From: an uncultured bacterium
GTDB lineage: Bacteria > CALINM01
Length of the DNA stretch: 16,555 bases
Assembly (NCBI GenBank): GCA_938045315.1
Contig: CALINM010000215.1
Location: 1 to 16,555 of the forward strand
Direction of reading: 5' to 3'
Position numbers and translations under genes: made by a program. The notes below the pieces were generated by a model. That model was not told the DNA's origin, searched no databases, and saw only the letters and a list, made by a program, of their open reading frames with translations. Shown one piece after another: positions 7,677 to 15,669 of the stretch. Position 1 is the stretch's first letter; every line of letters starts with the position of its first letter.

Positions 7677-7696
7677 GTTAACGTAAACTGTTAAAA
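7677..7696 (-). promoter_or_regulatory. Candidate MerR operator upstream of merR (site A)
   Basis: The plus strand reads GTTAACGTAAACTGTTAAAA. It contains ACGTAAACTGTTAAA, identical at 14 of 15 positions to site B upstream of livG. The minus-strand core GTTTACGTTAAC is an imperfect palindrome (10 of 12 positions). The element abuts the merR Shine-Dalgarno, in the 60-bp gap after the terminator, which is where the promoter of this unit must lie. Autoregulation is the likely meaning. No convincing -35/-10 pair can be picked out. Confidence 0.7.
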
Positions 7697-7706
7697 GGCT
7701 TTTTTT

Positions 7707-7730
7707 AAAAAAAAGGGGATACCCCCTTTA
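7707..7730 (-). terminator. Intrinsic terminator ending the liv/ligase operon
   Basis: In the minus-strand transcript the stop codon of the CBS-ACT gene runs directly into a hairpin. The arms are AAAGGGG (7729-7723) and CCCCTTT (7718-7712), with a four-base loop GTAT, and an eight-base T-run (7714-7707) completes the structure. It separates the two units, so merR needs its own promoter. The T-run is followed by a run of A, giving an A+T tract just upstream of that promoter region. Confidence 0.85.
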
Positions 7731-8393
7731 AATTTTTACTTCCTTTTTGCCCGTTAAATAAGATATTATCTTATATCCATTCTTAATTGCATCATCAACG
7801 AATCCATTAATTTCTGCAGCTTCCACACGAACAACAATGTGTGTTATTGTATCGTTCTGATCGAACCTTGCCAGGCTTCTGATGCATAAGTTATGTTTAT
7901 CAAGAAGTGCAACAAGACCATCTAATTTTGAACACACTTCAGATTTTAAGAATTCTACTGTTATTCTTGATACTGGCCTATCAAGACCTAACATTATTAC
8001 TACTATCTTGAATAAATCATTGCTACTTACGTAACCAACCAACTCGCCATTATCATCCAGTACGGGCATACCACCAATCTGTCTTGTATGCATGATCATA
8101 GCAACTTCCTCTACAGGATCATCGGGGTGGCATGTTATTACATCTTTATGCATAATATCCTTCACAGTCATCTTGGAAATAAGATAATGCAACTCATGTA
8201 CAGAGAGTGTTGTAGCACCAGAAGGCGATGCTTCTCTAATCTTGTTCAAGGATGTAATTCCTACTAATTTGCCATTATCTACTATTGGTAACCTTTTTAT
8301 TTTATTTTCTACCATTATTTTTCTTGCATCATAAAGAGATGTATTACTGGGTACTGATATAACTTTTGTTCTCATAAAATCTTTAACTCTCAT
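7728..8393 (-). CDS. CBS-CBS-ACT domain protein (AcuB-like)
   Basis: A 221-residue cytoplasmic protein with two CBS domains (about 1-58, with RVKDFMRTKVISV, and about 76-133, with TVKDIMHKDVITC) and a C-terminal ACT-like domain (about 140-213). This is the architecture and length of Bacillus AcuB. CBS pairs commonly bind AMP, ATP or related adenosine ligands, and ACT domains bind small effectors. Both adjoining ligase genes encode AMP-producing chemistry, so an adenylate sensor that tunes activation or uptake is a reasonable inference; the target is unknown. The ATG at 8393 follows TAGGAGGT, 10 bp after the PaaK-like gene. It is the last gene of unit 1. Confidence 0.88.
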   Translation of the reverse strand: MRVKDFMRTKVISVPSNTSLYDARKIMVENKIKRLPIVDNGKLVGITSLNKIREASPSGATTLSVHELHYLISKMTVKDIMHKDVITCHPDDPVEEVAMIMHTRQIGGMPVLDDNGELVGYVSSNDLFKIVVIMLGLDRPVSRITVEFLKSEVCSKLDGLVALLDKHNLCIRSLARFDQNDTITHIVVRVEAAEINGFVDDAIKNGYKIISYLTGKKEVKI

Positions 8394-8403
8394 TTTAGAC
8401 CTC

Positions 8404-9693
8404 CTAATCCCATTTTCTTTTATCTTCTATTTTTTTACTACCCTCAGGAATTGCTGTTACAAACACAATATTGCCTTTTAATTTTGTAACATCTCTGACT
8501 TTTTCTTCAATTTTTGCTTTCAATGCATCTGTCCCTTGAACACCAACTTTTAAAACCACTTCTACTGTCATTATATCAGTAACCCCTTCTCTGGTCACTA
8601 CAACCCTTATTTTGTCAATTTCACTGCTAAACCTGCTCGCCACCTCATCAATTTGACGTGGATGAACAAACATCCCCTTGATTTTTGTAACCTCGTCGGC
8701 TCTCCCCATAATTCCTTTGATTTTATATGATGTTCTTCCACAGGGGCATTCATCTTCAACAACCACTGATAAATCACCAGTACCATATCTAACGAGAGGA
8801 TAGACATCATTTTCAAACGTTGTAACCACTACCTCACCTACTTCACCCACAGGCAAAGGTTCTCCTGTTTGAGGATCGCATATTTCTAAATAAATACTAT
8901 CATCAATATGCATTCCATTTTCCACAGCACATTCGTAGGCAATACTGCCAATATCAGCTGTTATGTAAGCCTGTCTGACAGTTATTCCATATTCATTTAA
9001 CGATTTTCTCAAGGATGGTGTCAAAATTTCACCTGCTACAAGTGCAATATCCATAAAAAGATCTTTTCCAGGATCATAACCCAATTCGTGCATCTTATTA
9101 ATTAATGCCATTAGAAACGATGGGACACCAATATAACCATTTATTTGTAATTCTACCATTGTCTTAAGCTGTATCTCCGTGTTCCCAACTCCCGTTGGAA
9201 CAGTAACACATCCAATTCCATTACAGGCTTCATCAAGAAAAATTCCTGCTGGAGTTAAATGGTATGAAAAGGTATTCATTACTATATCACCTTTTCTAAA
9301 ACCCACATTATAAAGGCATTTTTTTAAACCCCAGTAATCATCCTTTCTCCCCTCAGGATCATATATGGGTCCTGGCGATACATATATTCTTTTAAGTGAT
9401 TCTACCGGAACCGCTAAAAATCCCCCAAAAGGTAGATCATTGTGATGCAATTCTGGCATCCTATTTTTTTTGAGAACAGGTATTTTAGCAAAATCGTCTA
9501 TAGTTTTCACAGTATCTGGATCGAAGCCAGCACTATCGATAAACCTTTTATAGCCCTTTGCATTTTCATAAGCATACTTAAAAATCTTAAGAGCACCTTC
9601 TTCCTTTCTTCTTTTTCTTTCCTCTTTTCCCATCAATTCTAATTCTTTTTGGTAGTACCCAGAATCTCTATCAATATTTAATCTTTTTGGCAT
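8404..9693 (-). CDS. Phenylacetate-CoA ligase-like (PaaK family) protein lacking the canonical SSGTTG loop
   Basis: A 429-residue member of the PaaK branch of adenylate-forming enzymes, which activate aryl or acyl acids to CoA thioesters through an acyl-AMP. The nucleotide-contact segment RYGTGDL (303-309), a CPCGRT knuckle (316-321), GRADEVTKIKG (330-340) with HPRQIDE, and the C-terminal lysine region EGSKKIEDKRK (418-428) are clear. However, the position of the Ser/Gly/Thr-rich phosphate loop holds SPGPIYDPEG (106-115), and the usual YGLSE is YITAD (243-247). The enzyme may use a modified ATP site or have lost the first half-reaction. The ATG at 9693 has a modest AGGA site. It is 30 bp after livF. 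The substrate is unknown; phenylacetate should not be assumed. Confidence 0.85.
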   Translation of the reverse strand: MPKRLNIDRDSGYYQKELELMGKEERKRRKEEGALKIFKYAYENAKGYKRFIDSAGFDPDTVKTIDDFAKIPVLKKNRMPELHHNDLPFGGFLAVPVESLKRIYVSPGPIYDPEGRKDDYWGLKKCLYNVGFRKGDIVMNTFSYHLTPAGIFLDEACNGIGCVTVPTGVGNTEIQLKTMVELQINGYIGVPSFLMALINKMHELGYDPGKDLFMDIALVAGEILTPSLRKSLNEYGITVRQAYITADIGSIAYECAVENGMHIDDSIYLEICDPQTGEPLPVGEVGEVVVTTFENDVYPLVRYGTGDLSVVVEDECPCGRTSYKIKGIMGRADEVTKIKGMFVHPRQIDEVASRFSSEIDKIRVVVTREGVTDIMTVEVVLKVGVQGTDALKAKIEEKVRDVTKLKGNIVFVTAIPEGSKKIEDKRKWD

Positions 9694-9723
9694 ATATCAA
9701 TCCTTTCTTTTATATTAAGCCCT

Positions 9724-10518
9724 TTAAGAGAGCCATCTTTTTCTTCTTTTATAATGTTTTGCATCTTTGAAGCTCTTCTTTTTACCCACTTCTGAAAGCC
9801 CTAAATAGAACTCTTTTACATCTTCATTTTCCTTCAACTTCGAGCATTCTCCATCTAAAACTACCTTTCCCATTTCCATAACATACCCATAATTTCCAAT
9901 AGATAAAGCCATATTAGCATTTTGTTCAACTAATAGTATTGTTGTTTTCTCCTCCCTGTTTATGGACATAACTATGTCAAAAATTTCTTTTACAAGAAGT
10001 GGTGCAAGCCCAAGTGATGGCTCATCAAGGAGCATAAGCTTTGGTCTTGCCATCAATGCCCTACCTATGGCAAGCATCTGCTGTTCTCCTCCACTCATGT
10101 AGCCTGCAACTTGATTTCTTCTATCTCTAAGTTTTGGAAAATAATCAAAAACAAGGTCCATGTCTCTTTTTATATTTTGCCTATCTTTTCTTGTATATGC
10201 CCCTGCGATTAAATTCTCTGTAACAGTTAAATCCTTAAATATTCTCCTTCCTTCCATTACCTGAAAAATGCCCATTTTTACTATCTCTTCTGCATCTTTA
10301 TTATTAATCTTTTCACCCATAAACTCAATAGTTCCATCAGTAACCTCACCTTCTTCTGCTTTTAAAAGCCCAGATATAGCTTTTAAAGTTGTTGTCTTTC
10401 CAGCACCATTTGCGCCTAAAAGAACTGTTATCTCTCCCTCTTTAACTTCCATTGACATACCTTTTAAAACTAAAATTACATCATCATATATTACTTCCAC
10501 ATTGTTTAGCTTAAGCAT
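9724..10518 (-). CDS. livF: Branched-chain amino acid-type ABC transporter ATPase LivF
   Basis: One of the two cytoplasmic ATPases of a Liv/HAAT-type importer. From ATG 10518 the protein has 264 residues: Walker A GANGAGKT (35-42), Q-loop Gln86, signature MSGGEQQ (141-147), Walker B LMLLDEP (161-167) and the H-loop segment LLVEQN. It is longer than E. coli LivF by a basic tail ending KHYKRRKRWLS, a tail I associate with LivF homologues in acid- and aromatic-catabolic clusters (from memory). A GTG at 10524 is in frame, but it sits in the Shine-Dalgarno GAGGTG, so the ATG is preferred. Its partner ATPase LivG is the first gene of the operon. Confidence 0.94.
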   Translation of the reverse strand: MLKLNNVEVIYDDVILVLKGMSMEVKEGEITVLLGANGAGKTTTLKAISGLLKAEEGEVTDGTIEFMGEKINNKDAEEIVKMGIFQVMEGRRIFKDLTVTENLIAGAYTRKDRQNIKRDMDLVFDYFPKLRDRRNQVAGYMSGGEQQMLAIGRALMARPKLMLLDEPSLGLAPLLVKEIFDIVMSINREEKTTILLVEQNANMALSIGNYGYVMEMGKVVLDGECSKLKENEDVKEFYLGLSEVGKKKSFKDAKHYKRRKRWLS

Positions 10519-10545
10519 ATACACCTCGTCTAAATCTAATTTAAT

Positions 10546-10566
10546 GGGAGGGGTATGCCCCCTCCC
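10546..10566 (-). repeat. Perfect GC-rich stem-loop after the binding-protein gene
   Basis: GGGAGGGG (10546-10553) and CCCCTCCC (10559-10566) form an uninterrupted 8-bp stem with a five-base loop. It begins 9 bases after the stop codon of the substrate-binding-protein gene and is followed by ATTAAATT, not a T-run. It is therefore better read as a 3'-end stabiliser or partial attenuator that would raise binding-protein mRNA over livF, as is common in ABC importer operons. Confidence 0.8.
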
Positions 10567-10575
10567 TCAATAAAC

Positions 10576-11721
10576 TTAGTACTTTAAGAAACCTGTAATT
10601 GGTTTAATTTTACCATTTTCAACAGTATACATTTTTGCTGAAATATTTGGTTTTCTCAAGTCTGGTTTAAATGAAATTGGAGCGCAGAGATCCATCATAT
10701 CAAAAGTATTGGACTCAAGAACGTGTTTGATGTTTTCACCTGTTAAATTATTTCCAGCTTTCTTCAATGCTTCAACTAATAGATATGCTGCAATAAAGCC
10801 CTGAGTATAATTTACTGGCTGTGGATCATCTTTGCCTTTAATTTCCTTTCTTACTTTATGCATAAACTGAACCCCTTTAACATTTGTTTCATGCCAGAAT
10901 GCAAAGGGCATAACAGCATAAAAACCTTCTACTGCTGCACCTGCCTGTTCAAGAAGCTTTTCGGAGAATGTCCAGTTTAAACCTATAAACTTTGTTTTTA
11001 AACCTAATTTTTTAGCATCCTTAAGAATTGTACTCGTTGCCATCGTTGTCTGTTGAATAATAGCAAAATCAGGCTCTTTCTTTTGCATATTAAGAAGTTG
11101 TGTAGTGGCATCTAAATCTCTTAGCCCCACAATCTGCTTATCCACAATATCGACACCTATTTTTTTAGCGTAATCTTCGGCATCTTGAATTGGAGAACGA
11201 CCAAATCCTGTATCATTATAAATTAAAGCAACTTTTGGGTTTCTTGATTTATCTTTCCAATTATCTTTAATCCATTTTAACGCTAATCTTGCCTGATCTG
11301 AATAAGTTGTAGCTCCAACAAAGTTGTAAGGGGTTTTATCAAAGACGAGATGCTCTGAGTAAGAAGCAGAAATATAAGGAATTTTGTCATTTGCTATCAT
11401 TGGAGCCATTGCTTCCGTATCACCTGTACCCCATCCAAGAATTGCTATAACACCCTTCGAAACCATTTCTTTGTAAGCTGAAACTGCCTGTGGTATTTTG
11501 TACTGATAATCCACATCAATTAACTCAATCTTTTTGCCATTTACACCACCATGTTTGTTCACATAAGCAATGTAATCTCTTACTGCTTCAGCATATGGTG
11601 CACCCACATCACCTGTTGCACCAGTTACATCAAAAATACCACCAATTTTGATGGTCTGCTGGGCATAACTTAGACCTACCAGCATAAGGAACATTGTCAC
11701 TACTGCTAAAATTCTTTTCAT
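10576..11721 (-). CDS. livK: Periplasmic substrate-binding protein of a Liv-type ABC importer
   Basis: A 381-residue type I periplasmic binding protein (Peripla_BP_6/LivK-like). Residues 1-20 form a classic signal peptide: Lys-Arg, a hydrophobic core, and a cleavage site after SYA, with the mature protein starting QQTIKIGGIFDVTGATGDVG. The KIGGIFDVTG strand and the following GAP(Y)AE helix are the usual opening of this fold. It should present the substrate to LivH/LivM in the periplasm. A perfect AAGGAGGT precedes ATG 11721. The 65-bp gap upstream, a possible promoter in it and the strong hairpin downstream suggest expression above the rest of the operon. The surrounding ligase and beta-oxidation genes make an organic acid a more likely substrate than leucine; specificity cannot be read from sequence. 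Confidence 0.94.
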   Translation of the reverse strand: MKRILAVVTMFLMLVGLSYAQQTIKIGGIFDVTGATGDVGAPYAEAVRDYIAYVNKHGGVNGKKIELIDVDYQYKIPQAVSAYKEMVSKGVIAILGWGTGDTEAMAPMIANDKIPYISASYSEHLVFDKTPYNFVGATTYSDQARLALKWIKDNWKDKSRNPKVALIYNDTGFGRSPIQDAEDYAKKIGVDIVDKQIVGLRDLDATTQLLNMQKKEPDFAIIQQTTMATSTILKDAKKLGLKTKFIGLNWTFSEKLLEQAGAAVEGFYAVMPFAFWHETNVKGVQFMHKVRKEIKGKDDPQPVNYTQGFIAAYLLVEALKKAGNNLTGENIKHVLESNTFDMMDLCAPISFKPDLRKPNISAKMYTVENGKIKPITGFLKY

Positions 11722-11750
11722 AACTACCTCCTTCGTTTTTTTACTTTACT

Positions 11751-11779
11751 AAAATAAAACAGTTTTTTAAAAAAATCAA
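11751..11779 (-). promoter_or_regulatory. Possible internal promoter for the binding-protein gene
   Basis: On the minus strand TTGATT (11779-11774) and TATTTT (11756-11751) are separated by exactly 17 bases, and the -10 box ends 29 bases before the ATG. Each hexamer matches its sigma-70 consensus at four of six positions. The sequence is very A+T-rich, where such matches occur by chance. Confidence 0.3.
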
Positions 11780-11786
11780 TTCATTT

Positions 11787-12842
11787 TTAATAACTAAAGG
11801 GCCATAGCTTCCAGTAATTCTTAATCGTTCTCCATCTTGCAGCAAGTCCATCTGGTTCAAAAATTAAGAACAAAACAATTACAAGACCAAAAATGCCTTC
11901 CCTTATTGCACCGAATAAATCAACGATCATGGGGAACTTATTAGCAAAAAGGTTACTAATTGCTCTCAATACCTCTGGTAAAAGGGTCATGAATGTAGCA
12001 CCCATTATACTTCCATAAATACTTCCAAGACCACCAATAATAATCATTGAAAGATACTGAACAGATACCATAATATTAAAATGCTCTGGCGTTATGATTC
12101 CAATATAGTGAGCCCATAAACTCCCAGCAACACCAGCGAAGAAAGAACTTATGCCAAAGGAAAGTAATTTATACCTGAACAGGGGAACACCTATAATCTC
12201 AGCAGAAATGTATCTGTCTCTGATTGCCATAAAGGCCCTTCCTGGCTTTGTCCTTACAATATTTTTTGCAATTAGTACAGCTAATATTGTAAAAGCTAAC
12301 GCAAGAAAATAAAATTTAAAATCTGAATTAAACGCATATCCTAAAATTTTCGCAGGTTCTACTAACAAACCCTGATTTCCACCTGTTACTGCTCTCCATC
12401 TAATAAAAACAAACTCAAGTATAACCTGCGCAGCAAGTGTTGCTATCGCTAAATATAAACCCTTCAATCTAAGTGATGGTATACCAAATATCATTCCTAC
12501 AAATGCTGTTACAAATCCCCCTGCGAGCACACAAAGTAAAAAGGGTAAGTGAAAAGTATTCATCAGGTAACCAGATGTATAGGCTCCAACACCAATGAAT
12601 GCACCATGTCCCAGGGATATTTGCCCTGTAAAACCAGTCAAAATATTAAGTCCCAGTGTAGCTATAACTGCAATCAATACAGTATTTGCTATGTAAAGCA
12701 AATACTTTGAATTTTGAAATACGAAGGGAAATATGAAAAGGCTTATAATGAACAACCAGAGCCAGAATTTTGAAGCTTTGGTTTGCCATATAGCCATATC
12801 ATCTTCATAAGTTGTTTTAAATACCCCACATTTTATTGCCAT
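11787..12842 (-). CDS. livM: Liv-type ABC transporter permease LivM
   Basis: The second membrane permease of the importer, 351 residues with many hydrophobic helices. The family core is visible: the GLNILTGFTGQISLGHGAFIGVGAY segment (about 65-90) and the cytoplasmic EAA-like loop with GRAFMAIRDRYISAEIIGV, followed by GGLGSIYGSIMGA. The first 28 or so residues are a charged, non-membrane leader (ending about TKASKF), longer than in many homologues. The Shine-Dalgarno GGGAGG points to ATG 12842 rather than the ATG at codon 16. It is 15 bp after livH and would form the LivHM channel with it. Confidence 0.95.
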   Translation of the reverse strand: MAIKCGVFKTTYEDDMAIWQTKASKFWLWLFIISLFIFPFVFQNSKYLLYIANTVLIAVIATLGLNILTGFTGQISLGHGAFIGVGAYTSGYLMNTFHLPFLLCVLAGGFVTAFVGMIFGIPSLRLKGLYLAIATLAAQVILEFVFIRWRAVTGGNQGLLVEPAKILGYAFNSDFKFYFLALAFTILAVLIAKNIVRTKPGRAFMAIRDRYISAEIIGVPLFRYKLLSFGISSFFAGVAGSLWAHYIGIITPEHFNIMVSVQYLSMIIIGGLGSIYGSIMGATFMTLLPEVLRAISNLFANKFPMIVDLFGAIREGIFGLVIVLFLIFEPDGLAARWRTIKNYWKLWPFSY

Positions 12843-12857
12843 TTTTAAACCTCCCTT

Positions 12858-13742
12858 TTATACCTTTTCTATTTCTTCAGTACCAAAAAGACCATAAGGT
12901 TTTATCATCAGAACAATTACTAACACAATAAAAGGAACAACTTCTTTTGTTCCCCCTTCAAATAGGGGATCTAAATAAATACCACTTAAAGCTTCAAGAA
13001 CTCCTATGATTAGACCTCCTAAAATTGCACCAGGTATACTATCCAGCCCCCCTAAAATTACAGCTGGAAAAACTTTTAACCCAAAGGCACTTAAAGATGA
13101 ATTGACACCATTTATGTTTCCTATAAGGATTCCACCAATGCTTGCTACAACGGCAGCTATTGCCCAGGCTACACCAAAAATTCTTTTAATACTTATACCC
13201 ATTGACTGAGCAGCTTGCTGATCATTTGCAACTGCTCTCATTGCAATTCCAGCTGTTGAAAACTTAAAGAAGAGATTGAATAGTATCAAACAGATAACTG
13301 CGAAGGCTACACTATAAATATAGACCTGTGAAACTAAAATTTTTCCAATAGTAACAGGTTCTGAGGGGAATACTTCCGGATAAACCTTTGTTTCAGAACC
13401 CCAAATTATGTGTATTATTCCTTTCAAAACACTTGCAAGCCCAATTGTTAGCATAATGATAGATATAATAGGTTCACCTATCATAGGCCTTAAAAACAGC
13501 CTTTCAAGTAGTAAACCTAAAAGAGCTGCTGCAATCAGTGTAGCAAAAAAAGCGAGCCAGAAGGGTATTTTAAGTACTGTGACAAGGGTTAAACACAAAA
13601 AAGCACCAAATAATAACAGTTCCCCCTGAGCAAAATTGATTACTGCGGTAGATTTATAAATTAATACAAACCCTAAAGCTACAAGAGCATATATGCTACC
13701 TACAACTATACCACTAACTAAGGATTGAATTATTATCTCCAT
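12858..13742 (-). CDS. livH: Liv-type ABC transporter permease LivH
   Basis: The first membrane permease of the importer, 294 residues from ATG 13742, with about eight hydrophobic helices. Family segments are GSIYALVALGFVLIYKSTAVINFAQGE near the N-terminus, the cytoplasmic coupling loop GIAMRAVANDQQAAQSMGI, and KVFPAVILGGLDSIPGAILGG. An in-frame GTG two codons upstream (13748) lies only a base or two from the GGAAGGGG ribosome site, while the ATG is five bases away, so the ATG is chosen. It follows the acyl-CoA synthetase gene by 15 bp, so the importer genes are interleaved with a ligase. Confidence 0.95.
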   Translation of the reverse strand: MEIIIQSLVSGIVVGSIYALVALGFVLIYKSTAVINFAQGELLLFGAFLCLTLVTVLKIPFWLAFFATLIAAALLGLLLERLFLRPMIGEPIISIIMLTIGLASVLKGIIHIIWGSETKVYPEVFPSEPVTIGKILVSQVYIYSVAFAVICLILFNLFFKFSTAGIAMRAVANDQQAAQSMGISIKRIFGVAWAIAAVVASIGGILIGNINGVNSSLSAFGLKVFPAVILGGLDSIPGAILGGLIIGVLEALSGIYLDPLFEGGTKEVVPFIVLVIVLMIKPYGLFGTEEIEKV

Positions 13743-13757
13743 ACACACCCCTTCCTT

Positions 13758-15653
13758 TTAGTTTACATCCGTAATTTTCATTAATGTTTTAATGGTCGAT
13801 GTCTTCCCATCCTGAAATTTTATAACAGCTTCAAGCTTAATTTCAGGCTTACCTGCATACATTGCTTCGATTATTTCTTTATATTTTTCTTCAACAAAAT
13901 GTCTCCTTACTTTTCTTGTCCTCGTAAGTTCATCATCATCTGGATCTAATTCTTTATAAAGGAGAACGTATCTTTTGATTCTCGCGTTTTCTGGTAACCC
14001 TTTATTTACTTTTTCCACTTCACCCTTTATCAGATTAATAACCTCTGGCTTGGATGATAAATCTGTATAAGTTGTATAGTTAATCTTATTTCTCTCCGCC
14101 CAGTTACCTACAATACCATAATCTATGCAAATCATAGCAACAATAAAATCCCTATTATGACCCACAGTTACTGCTTCTTTAATATAGGGACTAAACTTTA
14201 ATTTATTTTCAATAAACTGAGGTGAGAATTTTGTTCCATCTCTTAGGCTCATAACATCTTTTAACCTGTCTATAACAACAATATGTCCATCTTCTGTGAG
14301 ATACCCAGCATCACCGGAATGCAACCATCCATCAATAACGGTCTTAGCTGTCTCTTCAGGTTGCTTATAATATCCAACGAATACAGCAGGGCTTTTAGAA
14401 AGTATCTCACCATCGGGAGAAATTTTAACTTCCGTCTCTGGAATTGGTTTACCCATTGTGTCTGGATTAATATCATCATCGGGATGAATACACGAAATAC
14501 CGCTAATTTCAGTCTGTCCATATATCTGCTTAAGCGATATACCCAGGGCATGGAAAAACTTGAATGTATCAGGACCGAGAGCAGCACCACCAGTCATTGC
14601 CGACCTTATGTTTGAAAAACCAAGCCTGTCCTTCAATGGTTTAAACATAACAAGATAAGCGATCAAATAAAGTAATTTGAAGTACAATGGTGGTTTTTTC
14701 TTGGCAAATTTGTACTCAGACCATTTATAACCAATGGGCAGACATAAATTAAACATAAATCTTTTAAACCATGTGGCGTCCATTACTTTAACCTGAACGG
14801 AAGCACAGAGATTTTCCCAAACCCTTGGGGGAGAAAACATAATGTGTGGGCCAATTTCTCTTAAGTCGGCCTGTGCAGATTCAGTACTTTCAGGAAAATT
14901 CACGGTGAAACCAAAAAGTAGCGATGAAGCTATTGCCATCATTTGCTCACCGACCCAGGGAAGGGGAAGAAATGACACAAACTCATCTTTATCATACTTT
15001 GGATCCACCTTACCTAAGTTAACTGCCATGGAGATTAAGTTTTTGTGAGATAACATAGCCAGTTTTGGAAATCCAGTAGTACCTGAAGTAGTACATATCC
15101 ATGCTATGTGCTCTGGTTTTGTATTTTCCACGTTCTTTTCAAAAGTACCTGGATGCTTTTTTTCATACTCTTTTCCAAGTTCAATAACATCAGGGAAATA
15201 AATAAGCTTATCATGTTTATATTTACTCATTCCCTTTGGGTCATAGTAAATTATCTTCCTAATATTGGGTAACTCATCTTCCATATCAAGAATTTTATCC
15301 ACCTGTTCCTGATCTTCAGCTACAACAAACTTCGAATCCGAATGGTTAATAACATAAGCAACTTCTTTAAGGATTGAATCCTGATAAATACCAACTCCAT
15401 ATCCACCGGCCGATTGAGCAGCAAGTTCAGCTATTACCCACTCAGGCTTATTATCACCAATTATTGAAATCTTATCCTCTGGTTCAAAACCCATGCTAAT
15501 AAGACCTAAAGAGAAGTATTTTACTTTTTCTAAATATTCTTCCCATGTTATAGACTGCCATATACCATAATCCTTCTCTCTTAAAGCGGTCTTTTTAGAA
15601 CCAAATTTTTTTGCCTGTTCTACAAGTAACTTTGGAAATGTATCTGCAGCCAT
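13758..15653 (-). CDS. Long-chain acyl-CoA synthetase, bubblegum/FadD15-like (AMP-forming)
   Basis: Activates a carboxylic acid to acyl-CoA with ATP, releasing AMP and PPi. At 631 residues it has the full ANL layout: phosphate loop TTSGTTGFPK (188-197), SPPRVWE (274-280), GGAALGP (355-361), YGQTE (378-382), the ribose-binding Asp in WLHSGDAG (443-450) and hinge region DRLKDVMSL (462-470). The long C-terminal domain typical of ACSBG/FadD15 enzymes ends with the LTRTRKVRR lysine segment. A hydrophobic stretch around 324-339 may help membrane association. The ATG at 15653 follows AGGAGG, 16 bp after livG. Its place between livG and livH suggests uptake coupled to thioester trapping. The canonical loops suggest it is fully active; the actual acid is unknown. 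Confidence 0.94.
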   Translation of the reverse strand: MAADTFPKLLVEQAKKFGSKKTALREKDYGIWQSITWEEYLEKVKYFSLGLISMGFEPEDKISIIGDNKPEWVIAELAAQSAGGYGVGIYQDSILKEVAYVINHSDSKFVVAEDQEQVDKILDMEDELPNIRKIIYYDPKGMSKYKHDKLIYFPDVIELGKEYEKKHPGTFEKNVENTKPEHIAWICTTSGTTGFPKLAMLSHKNLISMAVNLGKVDPKYDKDEFVSFLPLPWVGEQMMAIASSLLFGFTVNFPESTESAQADLREIGPHIMFSPPRVWENLCASVQVKVMDATWFKRFMFNLCLPIGYKWSEYKFAKKKPPLYFKLLYLIAYLVMFKPLKDRLGFSNIRSAMTGGAALGPDTFKFFHALGISLKQIYGQTEISGISCIHPDDDINPDTMGKPIPETEVKISPDGEILSKSPAVFVGYYKQPEETAKTVIDGWLHSGDAGYLTEDGHIVVIDRLKDVMSLRDGTKFSPQFIENKLKFSPYIKEAVTVGHNRDFIVAMICIDYGIVGNWAERNKINYTTYTDLSSKPEVINLIKGEVEKVNKGLPENARIKRYVLLYKELDPDDDELTRTRKVRRHFVEEKYKEIIEAMYAGKPEIKLEAVIKFQDGKTSTIKTLMKITDVN

Positions 15654-15669
15654 TTATCCTCCTCCCTTC

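Noticed and set aside
14270-14615. Overlapping frames of about 106 and 110 codons on both strands inside the acyl-CoA synthetase gene
   Set aside because: They lie wholly within an intact, motif-rich synthetase frame, have no ribosome sites, and encode unlikely proteins.
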